A stretch of 64,000 nucleotides of DNA from Carettochelys insculpta (GCF_033958435.1 NC_134138.1:77858298-77922297); one strand, 5' to 3'; positions 1 to 11,916 are shown, numbered from the stretch's first letter. Program-made: numbers and translations. Notes: a model not told the origin generated them from the sequence alone.

Positions 1-73
1 GGCAAACTGGGGGCCGAAAACAACAGGGTCCAACTATATACAAGGGGGGGGCCACGTCCAAGGCCCCTCGCCC

Positions 74-2119
74 CTATAGCCCAGCACCGGGCGTTGGCGG
101 CCGGGAGCCCCGCCGCGGTCGCAGCCTGGTCCGTTGCTGGGTTGGAGTGGGCTGGACCGGAAGGTACAGTGGCCGGCGAGTGTCAGGTGGCTCCAGGGGT
201 CCCTCGGCGCTCCGGCCCTCGCCGGTGGGTGGCGGGGCGACGGCGGACGGGACGGCGACGGGCGGAGCAGCTGGTGGTGGGGCTGCAGGAGCAGGCAGGG
301 CGGGCGAGGTTGCGGCCGGCGCGGCATGGGGGGCCAGGTAGTCCACCAAGTGGTTAAATGTGTCCATGTAGGCCCCCCATGCCTCCTGGCGCCAGGCCAG
401 TGCCCGCTTCTGCAGCTGGAGGTGCTGCTCCGCTACCTCCAGCTGCCGACGGTGGATGGCCAGCAGCTGGGGGTCCGTCGCTGTCGGCGGTTGGTGGCGC
501 GGGGTCCGCCGTCTAGCCCGCCGTGGGGCCGGTCGGTCCTCGGCCGAGGGGCTGCCCTGGAGCAATGGTCCCGGAGGGCTCTCCGGGACGACTGACGCCT
601 CGCCGGCGCTCTCTTCCGGTCCTTCGGATGGTGCAGGTGCAGGACACAGGAGAGGGGTGGGGGAAGAAGAATGGAGACAGGCGTTAGTGTGGGCCCCGAG
701 CCGTGGCCTCTGTCCCCCCAGCCCTGTGCTGCAGGTTCCCCATCCCCGTCCCCGGGAGATGTTGCTGTGATGGATGGGGTTCAGGGGTCCCCCTGCCCTG
801 CACCCCGTCCCCTGGTGGGAGCGACTCTCACTTCACCCCTCAGGGTCTGAGAGCAGGAGAGGTTTCTTAGGCCACAGATGCCCAGTTTCTGCCAGAAGTG
901 ACAGCACCAGCTGTCGGAAGAGACAGTCCTTCCAACCCTTCCTGGGGAGAAGACCCCAAGGGGTGCCCCTCTGGGATGCAGCTTTCCCCCTCCTCAGGCT
1001 GGCTGCCTTCCAGCTCTCCCTTCCCCTAGCCTCTACCTGTGGCCCCCGCCCTCGCCCCCCAAGTCCAAGCCAGCTCGGCTCCTCCCTCCTGTTTGTTCAG
1101 GGCAGAGGTGTCACCTGCCAGCTGTAGCCCCAGGATCCTCCTTTGCCCCTGGGAGCTATTCGGCTCTTGTTGCTCTTATGTAGCCTGAGTCTCCCTTTGG
1201 CACTCCCCACACTCCATCACATGCTGCTGCTGCGGGGTGTTCCACCCCCTCCTCCCGGGGGCCCCTCGAGGTTCCGCTCCCCCCTGGCCCGGGGATGGGG
1301 CATGGCACTGTCATTCGGGCTGGGGGGGGGCAGGGGCTGATGGATGCAGTGCTTTGAGGGCCATGGCCCTGGTGTCCTTGGGTCCATGGCCATGTGAGCG
1401 TGTGGGGGGCCCTGGACACATATCTCTTACCCCCGCCCCTCAAGCCCAGGGGTGTCCACCAGAGGGGGGTACCTACCTGTGGGTCCGCTCCCACAGTCCG
1501 GAGATCCCCGGGGGGCGGAGGCCCTGCTGCTGCTCCGGGATGGCAGGAGGAGGATCTGCAGGCTGGATTCTGCAGAGGAGGAGCCCCCCTCCTCCTCCTC
1601 CTCCTCCTCCTGCCGCGATGTCCCGGGGATGGCCTCCTGGGGGGGCCCCCAGGGTGCGGGGCTTGCCTCCGGGTTGGACTCCATCTGCAGGGCCTGCTGG
1701 GGCTCGTCGGCCGAGGTGTCAAGGGTGGCCGGAGGGGAGGAGATGTTCCGGGGGCCCAGGATGTCCCTGAGCTCCCTGTAAAAGGGGCAAGTGACGGAGG
1801 CGGCCCCAGATCGGCTGGCCGCATCCCAGGCCCGGGCGTAGCCCTGCCGCAGCTCCTTGACCTTACTCCTGATGTGGTCAGGAGTGCGGGCAGGGTGACC
1901 CCGGAGAGCCAGGCCGTCGGCCAGCCGAGCAAACGCATCCGCGTTCCGCCTCTTGCTCCCCATTGCCTGGAGCACCTCCTCCTCGCCCCAGAGCCCCAGC
2001 AGGTCCCGCAGCTCGGCCTCCGTCCAGGAGGGGCCCCGCTGCCGCTTGCCAGCCTGGCTGCACTGGCTCCCCTTGGGGGGGGTCCCCTGGGGGCGCTGGG
2101 GGGGCTGCCGGCTAGCCAT
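74..2119 (-). CDS. Myb/SANT-like DNA-binding protein of Harbinger element E1, two exons, mostly intact
   Basis: In PIF/Harbinger elements this protein binds the transposon ends and brings the nuclease to DNA. Exon 1 runs 2119 to 1477 and ends at a GTAGGT donor; exon 2 runs 636 to 74. The joined frame is 401 codons plus stop with no internal stop. Residues of roughly 30-120 form a trihelix/Myb_DNA-bind_4-like domain with the conserved W of SWTEAE, LLGLWG, RSKVKELRQGYA and FYRELRDILG. An acidic run of Glu and a Ser/Pro-rich linker follow. The C-terminal part has a predicted coiled coil (QLEVAEQHLQLQKRALAWRQ) and a Pro/Ala-rich tail. The start was chosen at MASRQ because relatives B and E4 begin with similar residues. 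By comparison with E2 and E3 the splice acceptor, at about 637-638, reads AC rather than AG. The next AG would remove 15 bases and keep the frame. Confidence 0.8.
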
Positions 2120-2329
2120 CTCAGCTGTGTGCGGGGCTGAGGGTGGTGCAGGCTGGCCGCGTGTGCAGGCTGCAGCCTGCAAGTTCCCTCAGCTTCCTGC
2201 ACAGGAAGGGAGGGGGAGGGGACCTTTAAGGGGCCACTCCACGCGGCCACCAGTGAGCTGAGGGGCTGGAGAGAGCGTCTCTCAACCCCCCAGCTGATGG
2301 CCGCCATGGAGTACCCGGCAATTTCGACG

Positions 2330-2545
2330 TTGCGGGACGCTGATCGTCTACACGGTCCCTACTTCGACGTTGAACGTCGAAGTAGGGCGCTATTCCGATC
2401 CCCTCATGAGGTTAGCAGCTTCTACGTCTCACCGCCTAACGTCGAAGTTAACTTCAAAATAGCGCCTGACGCGTGTAGCCGCGACGGGCGCTATTTCGAA
2501 GTTAGTGCCACTACTTCGAAGTAGCGTGCACGTGTAGACACAGCT
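2330..2545. repeat. Subterminal palindromic region of E1
   Basis: The end of E1 holds several nested inverted repeats, including a perfect palindrome of about 31 bases around 2360-2390 and many copies of ACTTCGAAGT-like words. E2 carries the same palindrome around 10168-10198. Such subterminal repeats are the expected binding sites for the transposon proteins; that role here is inference. Confidence 0.7.
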
Positions 2546-2550
2546 TAAGA

Positions 2551-2601
2551 GTGCATTTGTGGGAGGCCCTCTGGGAAGCTTTTGCCCAGGGGCTCCCATG
2601 A
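2551..2601 (+). pseudogene. C-terminal remnant of HARBI1-like nuclease of copy B
   Basis: Seventeen codons ending in TGA read ...LWEALWEAFAQGLP. This matches the C-terminal tail of the other nucleases (for example REAVRQAFANGHL in E4 and WEALQAHFDQ in E2). It starts just after the E1 terminus, so E1 appears to have cut this gene. Too short to stand alone; the call rests on comparison with the other copies. Confidence 0.6.
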
Positions 2602-2884
2602 CCTGGCCTAGCCCTCACGCAACCCGCCTGACTGCCACTCCCGCCCCACCAGCACCCCTGCTTGCATGCACTCCCCTGACCATCCCCACCTGAGGGAAAA
2701 GACATATCACCATAAAATTAATTCAACTTTTTTTTCAGAAAACAAAGGACGTGTGACTATTTACATGGGGGTGGGAGTGAGCTATTTACATGGGGGACAG
2801 GGGACCTAAATACTCTGTGGGGGTGGCTGGTTGGAAGCCACAACAGCACGTGGATCCGCAACCACCCTAGGTCAATGGACCACG

Positions 2885-4431
2885 GCGGGGCTGGGATGAG
2901 GCAGGGGAACAGGGAGGTAGGGCTGGACTGGGGTATCTAGGGGCTTGGACTCATGGGGAGGGAGCCATGGACAGGCAGGGCTCACCTGGCCACAGCCAGT
3001 GCACCAGCTCCTGCAGCTCAGCTGGGGACATGCTGGCTGGGAGCAGAGGTGCAAGGGCAAGGGGCAGGGGCAGAAGGGGTACAAGGGGGGCTGGGGAAGG
3101 AGGGGACCAGGCAAGAGAGGGGGCAGGTGGGGGCTGGACCAGAGGGGTGCTGCAAGAAAGGCCATCCATGGGGCGGGCAGGTGTGCCAGGCGGTTGGTGA
3201 CGGCCTGGGTCAGGGTGTCGAGACACCCTGCCTCCCAGGTCTAGGCCGTCCACTCCATGGAAAACCATTTCCACAGAAAGCGGTTCTGCTCCTGCCATGC
3301 AGCCCTGTGGGCTGCTGCCAAATCATCTGCTCGACTGGCGGTGGCAGCTGTGCCCACCACGGCACCTGGTCCAGGAAGGTGTCACCCCTTTGTCCTTCTC
3401 AGGTGCTGTGGGGCTCCGGTGCACATCCAGAGGGCTGGGGTGGCTGGCAGACATCGAGGCTGTGAAGACATAAGGGGAGAGGATAGTGCCCTGTCAGTCA
3501 CGAGACTGGGTACTGTGGAATAGTGGCCTTGTACCCACCGCCATCCCTCCCTGCCTGTGGTGAAGGGCTCTGGAGCATCCTGTCTGCTGTGGAGTCCATC
3601 AGTGTGTGGCTGTCAGAGTGGCTGCCCCAGCCCTTCCACGTTTATGATCCCTGTGGCAGCCCATAGCCCCATGTGGGAACCCTCCACATGCATACCCCCG
3701 CCAACAGCGATGACAGCCATCTCCAGGTCTCTAGCCCATGATCACATGCCCAGGCCTGCGCTGGCTGTGTTGGGGACTGCACCCTGGCCTGCATGACCAG
3801 GGCACCCCACTCCTGGTCCTACCTGAGAGTTCCTCGGGTAGCTCAGGGGAGGCCCAGCTGGAGGTAGCCTGGCTAGGGCCCTCAGAGGGCTCGGCAATGT
3901 GCAGTGGTCCCTCACTCCCACTGTCGCTGTCCCTGGTGCCAGCAGGTATTTTGGGGCCTGCATTGTGGGGGCCACCAAGGGTCCTGGCTGTAGCTCCTCG
4001 CCCTGCCCTTGGCTCCGCTGTGTCCAGGGTCTCCTTAGGTGGGGCAGCCTCCCTGAGTCCCAGCAGCTGGCGGAGTTCCCTGAAGTAGGGGCAGGTGACC
4101 GGCGCTGCCCCCGACTGCCTGGCTGAGTCCCTTGCTCGGGCATAGCCCTGCTGCAGCTCCTTCACTTTGGAGTGGACCTGGTCAGGGTCTGGATGGGGTG
4201 GCCCCTTTTGGTGAGGTTGTTGGTGAGGTGGGCGAAAGCATCCTCATTTCCTTTCTGCCCCTCTGTCCTAAGCAGGACGTCCTCATCCCCCCAGACATCC
4301 AGCAGGTCCTGGACTTCACCTTCCAACCAGAGGGCCCCCCTCCTCTTTGGGGGCTGCCCAGAGCCCTGGGAGCCCTGCCACCCGGACCCCTTGGCTCCAC
4401 AGGGATCCTGGGGGCCTTGGCTGCTGGCCAT
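2885..4431 (-). pseudogene. Myb/SANT-like gene of Harbinger copy B, frameshifted
   Basis: Exon 1 (4431 to about 3823, ending at a GTAGG donor) codes for a Myb/SANT-like domain: MASSQ start, EGEVQDLLDVWGDEDVL, then after a frame change near 4165 the expected KELQQGYARARD, CPYFRELRQLLGL and a Ser/Glu-rich linker. The usual SWTE tryptophan is replaced by leucine. Exon 2 (about 3470 to 2885) keeps the EQNRFLWKW helix and a Pro-rich tail, but in more than one frame. The copy is more diverged than E1, E2 and E3, consistent with an older insertion. Confidence 0.65.
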
Positions 4432-4599
4432 CGGTCTGGCCACGAAGGGGTGTCGCTTTCTGGGGGTACTTTGGAGTGTAGTCTGGCCAACCTCATGGTC
4501 CTATGGCTGCCAGCACACACTCAGCTTCCTGCATGGGGTTTCTGTGTCCCTGCAGATTTAAGGCACAAGTAGCTGACATATATATATGATTACCCCCAG

Positions 4600-5069
4600 A
4601 CTCTTCTTGCATACCTCTAAGGGTACGTGTACCATCAGTTGAGAAACATGGTCCGAAGGTCATCTAAGGTCTTGAAATAAGTGTCATTCAACCTTTCCAG
4701 CTTACTGTACCCTTTTCAAGAATCAGATTTGTTTTGCATACCACCAAGTTACACCTCACTTAAAAGCTACTTACAAAAACATGCAAAAATATCACAGAAG
4801 ACTACTAGTGAAAACTTGCTGACTTGCTACCATCTTATTAACAAATAAATGACTTTGAATAGATATACTGTATTTACATTTCAGCATAAGGCATATGAAG
4901 CAGAAGAAACAAGCCATTGTCTGAATGAACTTTTAGACTGTACTGACTTTACTAGTGTTTTTATGGAGCCTGTTGTAAAACTAGGTAGATATCTAGCTGA
5001 GCTAATGTACCCTCTGGAAGACCTCAGTGTACTCTCAAGGGTACACCTACCCTGGGTTGAGAAACACTG
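4600..5069. repeat. hAT-like non-autonomous element, right end preserved
   Basis: The right end reads CCTGGGTTGAGAAACACTG, the reverse complement of a typical hAT terminal repeat (CAGTG...TCTCAACC). A related but weaker word, CAGTTGAGAAACATGG, occurs at the left near 4638, and the words AAGGGTAC-GTACC occur near both ends. The interior is AT-rich and has no coding potential. I did not find a convincing 8-bp target duplication, so the left boundary is uncertain. Confidence 0.5.
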
Positions 5070-5071
5070 TG

Positions 5072-6167
5072 TTAAACCATACTGATACCTCTACCATGAA
5101 ACGTTACTGCAATAAAAAGCTATTGGTTCTGAAGCTAGATTCTCTCCAGCAATTCTGAGTTCTCTGCAGCTGCACAGATACAGTGAGGAGTTCACAGCAG
5201 GTATAAAGTGAAAGATCATTTTAAAAATACAATGTCAGATTCTAGACAGTGTTTGAAAAGTATCCCTTACTTATCAGTTCCATTATTGTATACATTTAGA
5301 TGTAAAGCGTTTCTTAGCATTAGATGCATCTTGTGAGGAATCCCTGTGCTGGTTTTTTTAACCTTGCAGCTCAAAAACATGAATTTAGTCTGATAAAACA
5401 TTAGAAGATCATGCCACATGACTTTTTCAGGAAAGTCTAATGAGCAAGTATCATTGTCAATGAGCAATAAGATTAGATTACATGCCAAGCACTATTGATT
5501 GACTTTTCTATTAAAGAGAATCAATGGTGTCAAGTGCTTTATTTGATGTATGATTCATCTGCAGAAGATATTTATGTTCCCTGATAATAAAAGCATGTCT
5601 GGGTGCAAATTCTTGAAGAAAACTACCGAATGTACAAAAAACATAATTTACAACGGAACTGCAACTGTGTGATGATTTGGCATAACAAGATTTTAATGAA
5701 AAAGTGGGATTATATTTGTGATATCTCAAAATGAAGCAGATTGAATAAAATATTCAAAAGCCCCTAAGGCCTGGTCTATGCACGCACTTTTTTAACATTA
5801 TAAATGTGGTAGTTGGGGATACTGGATGAAAATCAGGTTCAAAGTTGTTCAAAACTGAGGACTTGGGCACTTTTTTAAAAAACCAGGCTGTGCCTGAAGT
5901 CTTAGGAAACTGAATGCTGGCACAACTTGCTGCTGAGCAGAAACAGCAGAGGGGTCTTTAACTGGTCATCATCCTGTGGTGGCACTGGTAACAATGACCG
6001 TGAAAAAAAAAAGTTGATTCAGCTGCTGGCCCTGGCTATGGCTGAGGGGTAACTCTACAGAATTTCCACTCCTCATCCTTCATTTAAATGATTGTCAGAT
6101 GATTGTAGTGTTTACATCTATGGGGGCATGATAATACTATGCAATCTTTCTGAAGCTGAGATGTGTC
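5072..6167. other. AT-rich stretch without a recognised gene
   Basis: No gene was recognised. At about 5768 the sequence GGCCTGGTCTATGCAC resembles the end of a non-autonomous DNA transposon of the kind common in turtles, but no matching right end was found before 6170. The rest looks like ordinary AT-rich intergenic DNA. Confidence 0.5.
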
Positions 6168-6170
6168 AAA

Positions 6171-6606
6171 GGCTGTGTCTACACTAGCCCCAAACTTCGA
6201 AATGGCCATGCAAATGGCCATTTCGAAGTTTACTAATGAAGCGCTGAAATACATATTCAGCACCTCATTAGCATGTGGGCGGCTGCGGCACTTTGAAATT
6301 GACGCGGCTTGCCACCGCGTGGCTCGTCCCGACAGGGCTCCTTTTTGAAAGGACCTCGCCTACTTTGAAGTCCCCTTATTCCTATGAGCAGATGGGAATA
6401 AGGGGACTTCAAAGTAGGCGGCATCCTTTCGAAAAGGAGACCCATAGGGATGAGCCGCGCAGTGGTGAGCTGCGTCAATTTCGACGTGCCGCAGCTGCCC
6501 ACATGCTAATGAGGTGCTGAATATGTATTTCAGCGCTTCATTAGTAAACTTCGAAATGGCCATTTACATGGCCATTTCAAAGTTTGGGGCTAGTGTAGAC
6601 ATAGCC
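6171..6606. mobile_element. Harbinger-type MITE (436 bp), TSD AAA
   Basis: This is a fold-back element with near-perfect long terminal inverted repeats beginning GGCTGTGTCTACACTAGCCC and ending GGGGCTAGTGTAGACATAGCC. It is flanked by AAA on both sides. The whole element is almost one palindrome, rich in TTCGAA words. Its terminal GTGTAGAC motif matches the large Harbinger copies, so it is probably moved by their proteins. A second member of exactly the same length lies at 34424-34859. Confidence 0.85.
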
Positions 6607-6799
6607 AAAGAGTGTCATAAAAACTGCCCAACAAATTTGGTCTAAGAACATAAATTACTCTTACCTATCTGACAAGGGAAAGAGTGAACCTAATAATGAC
6701 CTAGAGGAAGTCAGCAGAAAGTGTAAGTAACAATCCTGGAGATTTCTATGTTTATTTTTGAGTGAGTTGGTTTCTTCAACAGAATAATATTTTTCCTTA

Positions 6800-7091
6800 G
6801 GCTGTGTCTACACTACCACCTTCCTTCAAAGGAAGGATGGTAATTAAGGTGTTGGGAGTTTACTAATGAAGTGCTGCCGTGCATAGGCAGCATTTCATTA
6901 AGCAAACTCTCCATCCCCCAGCAGCAACTTCAAAGTTTTAAACTTCTAAGTACTGGCACGCATCTAGTTGTGGCGCACCCGCCGGTATTTCAAAGTGCTG
7001 GGGCAACTTCGAAGTCCCCTTACTCCCGGAGACTCCCAATACCCTAATTACCATCCTTCCTTCAAAGGAAGGTGGTAGTGTAGACAAGCCC
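6800..7091. mobile_element. Harbinger-type MITE (292 bp), TSD TTA
   Basis: Terminal inverted repeats of about 60 bases (GGCTGTGTCTACACTACCAC at the left) flank a short centre. The flanking target duplication is TTA, the classic PIF/Harbinger target. The centre carries a few TTCGAAG-like words. No coding capacity. Confidence 0.8.
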
Positions 7092-7094
7092 TTA

Positions 7095-8600
7095 GCCACA
7101 GCCAATTTATTACATTTCTGGAGAGATTGTGTCCTACTTTGGTGGTGCTACTGAACACAGGTGCAACCCCAGGTTGTTTGGAGGGAAGTGGGGGAAGGTT
7201 TGAAGTGGTGGTTAATCCAGACAATCCAAAGTCTTTTATTTAACTACATTGACATTTGTGTAACAGCTAAGCACCCAAACTCTGACTTGTTTTTTTTATC
7301 ACAGTGATCACTGCATTCTGCTGAGCTGTGTTCACAGCAACATCCCTGCAAAAATCTTCATGGCTGAAAAAGCAATCCATAGTAGTATGTGATATTAAGT
7401 TTCCCCTCAAGCGTCAGGATAACCATAAGTCTTGTGGAAGTGAAGGCAGTCAGGCTGGTGACTGTGGATTGCATGGTTATGTTTGCAATAAATGTCCATT
7501 TTTTTGAGAGAGGCTGATCTGTTGTCTATTTCTCAGAAAGAGTTATCACTATGTGCTTTGCTTTCAAAGTTGAACTTACCTAGTTCCTTGAGTAATCTGG
7601 ATAGATTTGTATACTTTTTATATTGACAACATAGTAAGGATTTGAGCAGCAAAAATATAACATTAAATTCTGAGCAACTCGAACCTATAATGTCACCAAG
7701 TCACTACAGTGATCCAACATTTTCATCGGGGAAGTAATCAAAAGGCTTCTCTGATGAAGAGCAAGTAAAATCCTTATTTATTGGTTGAGTGTCAGATGAA
7801 GCAGATAAGTTTGTCACTTAGAGCTACTGAAAAACATAATAATGAAACAGTAAAAGCAAAGCTTAATGAATACTTGTTAGCAAAGTGGAAACAGTGAAAT
7901 CTCAAGGTTTAGCTAGATGAAGCAATTTTGGGCTGGTTTTTAGCGCAACAATGCATGCATTAGTAATAAAAGCTAATAATAACTACTGCTCTGCTCCCTC
8001 GATCAGTTTAAACAAGAATTGTTAAGGGCTTAAGTGACTCAGAGAATATGCAGATCTCTACTGATCTAAGCTGGGACAGAGCTGTCGGAAATGATCAAAT
8101 GGTAAATTATTCATCTGAGAAACAGCTGCAAATATATGATTGGAATCTTGTGCTTTATACATGTAACCTTAGGATATTAACAATAGCACTCTGTCTTCCA
8201 GGAGAGAAGTCTACAGTGAAAGCATGTAACATCCCATCATCAGTGGTCCTTATTAACCATTAGTTGGTTGTTCGACTGTGTGCACCGGATCTTACCCCCC
8301 CAACCTTCACCTCCCACACACACAAAGCTTTGCTGAAAATGGGCTATGAATGTAAATATGCAGAACTCAGAAATGATTTGAACACAACATGGCTTGTGAC
8401 CTATCATTTTTAATATTATAACCTGCTGGATCTGTATATTCTATTCTGGATGTATCATTTTTGTAGTTGAAGTTATAAATAAATAATTTCTACATCTTTG
8501 TGTTCCAAATGTTTGTCTCTGTAAAGACCTCAATAGGAGCTACCCTATAGAGAGAGCATGGCTTATGAGGGCATAGCAGTACTTGGCCACTTAATGGGTA
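7095..8600. other. No recognised feature
   Basis: AT-rich DNA without a supported gene. Only short chance open frames are present, and I see no repeat family that I can name. Confidence 0.5.
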
Positions 8601-8619
8601 TCAATCGACGTGTGATCAA

Positions 8620-9440
8620 TTTGTCTGTTGGCTGATTGCCAAAAAAGAACTTGGACAGGTGACCTACTCATGTGCTTGTCTCCACTGGGGAGTATACTCT
8701 TGCACGAAGAGTACAATGGACTTCCCTATACAGGGGAAAGGTATAAAGGGACCCTGGACTTTCTCCATCTTTTGTGTTCAGCCTGCTTTGGAAATTGCAT
8801 GACACGTCCTAAGGACTACAACTTTACAGGAGACCCAGGTCAGAGTAAGGTCATTTGTGAACTGAAAATTTCATCTCATATAAAAGCAGCTGTTTAGTGT
8901 GAGAACTCACAAGCAACTAGATTTTTAGGGGAATAGAGTTAGCTATGTGTTTCCTCTTTTATTTGATTTCGTAACTCATTTTGATTAACTTGTCCTTATC
9001 TAGAACCAGTTAAATCCTATCCTTTTGCTTAATAAAACTCTTTTGTTTATAATCAAGCCCAATGTAAATTGTTATTACCTGGGGAGAGCTGCCACTGTGC
9101 ATAACTCCCTTTCATTGATAAAGGGAGCTTACTTAATGAGCCTTCCTTGTGCAAATCTTTTGCACAGAGATGGATTTATTTTGGGTTTTGGTCCCTTCTG
9201 GGGGTTGATTCCCTGGGAGCTGTGCTGCCCTAGAACTGCTTTCACCCAGAGCAGTGATTAAACAGATTCTTCATTGTTTTGCAGGGGATGGTAATGCCAA
9301 TTCTGTGCCTTGGCTGGGGGAGACGAGAGGATCTGGCTCAGCAAGACAGAGTGGCAGGGGCGCACCAGAGAGCAAGAAGGTGGTTGTTGGTAGTGTGATC
9401 AATACACTGGGAAACATCCCACCCAGTCACAGTGAAGATT
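8620..9440 (+). repeat. Possible LTR-like sequence with AATAAA signal
   Basis: A moderately GC-rich stretch contains a polyadenylation signal AATAAA at 9031-9036, followed by a TTGTTTA-rich region and a GGGAGAGCTGC...TTTATTTTGGGTTTTGG block. This resembles, from memory of reptile repeats, the 3' part of a long terminal repeat. No second LTR, tRNA primer site or coding region was found nearby. Low confidence; it may be a solo LTR remnant or unique sequence. Confidence 0.25.
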
Positions 9441-9509
9441 CTAGCTGCTATAATGTAACATTAACCTCAGTTTTTTGTTTTGTTTTTACAATTATGTGTA
9501 AACATTGAA

Positions 9510-10002
9510 TGATATTAAGCTGCATGTTTTCCAGTACAATTATTGGAAGATGTGCATCTGAATGCCTTGACTGTCTTTCAAAATCTCAAATAATTATTTT
9601 AAATATGAGGTGATAAAGAGTAACCACATAATAAGAATTCGAGAGCCAGCTAGAAAAGTATATTAGTCTAGAGTACAGCAGTTATGTCTTGGGTAAAATT
9701 AGAAATGAAACCAACTTTTTCTTAAAACTCCAAATGGGCCTTTTCAGATATTTAAATAAGTTCGGTTAACTTTTCTGTTTACATTCTCGCATCCTCTGAA
9801 ATTCCTGATGTTAGCCAGGACTAGCAATGGAAGCATGGACATTTTAGATAACAGGTATTAGATAATAGACATTGTAGTTAATAGATCATCTTTTTGACTC
9901 CATTGGAATAAGAACAGATGAGAAAATTCATGAGCCTAGGCCTTAACAATTGAATCTATCCATCAGAATTTTGATGTTTTTTCATAATAAATTTACAAGC
10001 TT
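9510..10002. other. No recognised feature
   Basis: AT-rich sequence between the possible LTR-like stretch and the E2 transposon. Nothing coding or repetitive was identified. Confidence 0.45.
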
Positions 10003-10426
10003 CTTAGCCGCGTCTACACATGCCGGCTACTTTGAAGTAGCCACGCCAACTTCGAAATACCGCCCGCCACGTCTACACGTGGCGAGAGCTATTTTGAAGT
10101 TGAAATCGACGTAAGGTGGCGAGACGTCAAAGTCGCTATCCCCATCAGGAGATGGGAATAGCTCCCTACTTCGACGTTGAACGTCGAAGTAGGGCACGTG
10201 TAGCTGATCCACATCCTGCAACATGGAAAGAGCAGGATCTGCCATGGAGGCCATCAGCTGAGGGGTTGAGAGATGCTCTCTCCAGCCCCTGAGCTCTATG
10301 ATTGCCGCTTGCAGCAGCCCCTTAAAGCTCCCTGCCCTCTGCGTTCCTGTGCAGGAAGCTGAGAGCATGTGCAGGCCGCAGCACTGCCTTGCGGCTAGCC
10401 TGCACACACCTCTGCAGCCCCAACTG

Positions 10427-11780
10427 CTAGGGCTCTGGGGCAAGGAGGAGGTGCTCCAGGTAATGGGGAGCAAGAGGCGAAATGCAGATGCGTTTGCTCA
10501 GCTGGCTGAGGGCCTGGCTGCCCAGAGTTACCCTGCCCGCACTCCTGACCACGACAGGAGTAAGGTTAAGGAGCTGTGACAGGGTTACGCCCGGGCCCGG
10601 GATGCAGCCAGCCGATCTGGGGCTGCCCCTGCCACTTGCCCCTTTTACAGGGAGCTCAGGGCCATCCTGGGCCCCTGGTACACCTCCTCCCCGCCGGCCA
10701 CTCTTGACACCTTGGCCGATGAGCCCCAGCAGGCCCCGGAGACGGAGTCCGCCTCGGAGGCAAGCCCTGCACCCCAGGGGCCCCCCCAGGAGCCCACCCC
10801 TGGGATGCCAGAGGAGGAGGAGGGGGAGCTCCAGCAGGGCATCCGCCCAGTGGGTGTCCCCCGACCGTGGGAGCGGAGCAGCAGGTATGTACCTCCCCCG
10901 TTGCACACCCCCGGGGTTAAGGGGTGGGGACAGCAGACATGACCAGGGCCCTCCATGTGCCCAGTTGACCACGGCCCCAAGGACAGCAGTGGCATGTCCC
11001 TCAGAAGAGTGCATCAGCCCCTGCCCCCCAGCAGGACAGCACCATACCCCATCCCTGGTGATGGGGGGAGCCCGGAACCTAGGGTCCCCCGGGGGGGGTG
11101 GGACACCCATCATCATCAGCAACATCTCCCAGGGACAGGGATGGGGAACCAGCAGCAGAGGGGTTGAGGGACAAGGGCCACAGGTCAGGGCCCACACTAA
11201 CGGCTGTCTCCACTCTTCTTCCCCCCTGTGTTCTGCAGCTGCACCATTGGAGGGCCCGGAGAGTGCCGGCGAGGTGTCCGTGGTCCTGGAGAGCCCACCG
11301 GGGCCATCGCAGCAGGCCCGCCCCTCGGTGGAGCACTGACCAGCCCCAGGATGGGGTTGACAGTGGAGCCACTACCAACAAAAGACAGCCGTGGACCCCC
11401 AGCTGCTCGCAACCCTCCAGTGTCAGCTGGAGGTGTTGGAGCGGCGCCTGCGGGTGGAGGAGCGACTGCTGGAGCTCCAGGAGCAAGTGCTGGCCTGGTG
11501 CCAGGAGGCATGGGGGGCTTTCGTGCGCACATTCGAGTGCATAGCAGAATACCTGGCCCCCCATGCCGTGCCGCCTGCCGCTCCACCCGCCGCTCTGACC
11601 GCCGCTTTGACCGCTGTCCCACTGCCATCCACCACCCTGGGGCCTGCCGCCAAGGGGGACCTGGGGCTTGCAGACACCCTCTGGCTGTATCTGCCAGTTC
11701 ACCCGGCCCCCACCCAGGCTCAGCCGGGGCTCCAGCCGAGGCGAGGGTCACGCCCGCCAACCCCGGGCGCCGGTCAGTAG
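10427..11780 (+). pseudogene. Myb/SANT-like gene of E2, internally deleted and with stops
   Basis: Exon 1 ends at 10884 (donor GTATGT) and exon 2 begins at 11239 after a pyrimidine-rich tract and CAG. Relative to E1, the start and the first part of the trihelix domain are missing: the sequence jumps from the 5' leader straight to LLGLWGKEEVLQ. A TGA replaces the arginine codon in KELRQGYA at 10577, and a CpG-type TGA occurs in exon 2 at 11337. Exon 1 also ends in a different phase from E1, showing a frameshift in its acidic linker. The C-terminal coiled coil (QLEVLERRLRVEERLLEL) is still readable. Confidence 0.8.
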
Positions 11781-11911
11781 AGGGGTGCGGGGCGAGGACG
11801 TGACCCCCCCCTTTGTACATATCCCCCATTATATTTGTATATAGTTTGTGTTGGACCCCTGTTGTGTTATGGTACCTACCCCCCATTGTAAATAGTTCCC
11901 CCCTTTTGTTC

Positions 11912-11916
<5 letters not shown>

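Larger units (their letters stand above)
1..2545 (-). mobile_element. PIF/Harbinger transposon E1 (left part outside window)
   Basis: This is the right-hand part of a two-gene PIF/Harbinger DNA transposon. It ends with the terminal motif GTGTAGACACAGCT, which matches the ends of the other copies here, and is followed by TAA, a plausible 3-bp target duplication whose partner lies outside the window. The Myb/SANT-like gene is on the minus strand. The nuclease gene should lie to the left, since all complete copies in the window have the two genes facing each other. The last 250 bases are built of TTCGAA-centred inverted repeats. The element sits inside the nuclease gene of an older relative (B). 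Confidence 0.85.
2546..4572. mobile_element. Older PIF/Harbinger copy B, interrupted by E1
   Basis: The sequence resumes directly after the E1 terminus in the last codons of a nuclease gene, followed by a convergent Myb-like gene on the minus strand. This is the normal two-gene layout of the family. No terminal repeat is seen at the right, where similarity fades after the upstream region of the Myb gene at about 4572, so the right end has been lost. The remaining left part is presumably outside the window, beyond E1. Confidence 0.75.

Noticed and set aside
1156..2307. Long minus-strand frame of 383 codons
   Set aside because: It is a shadow of the E1 Myb-like exon in another frame; the composition is Arg/Pro/Ser-rich and it lacks any domain.
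10482..11339. Plus-strand frame of 285 codons through E2
   Set aside because: It runs through the intron and mixes frames; comparison with E1 shows the true exon structure.
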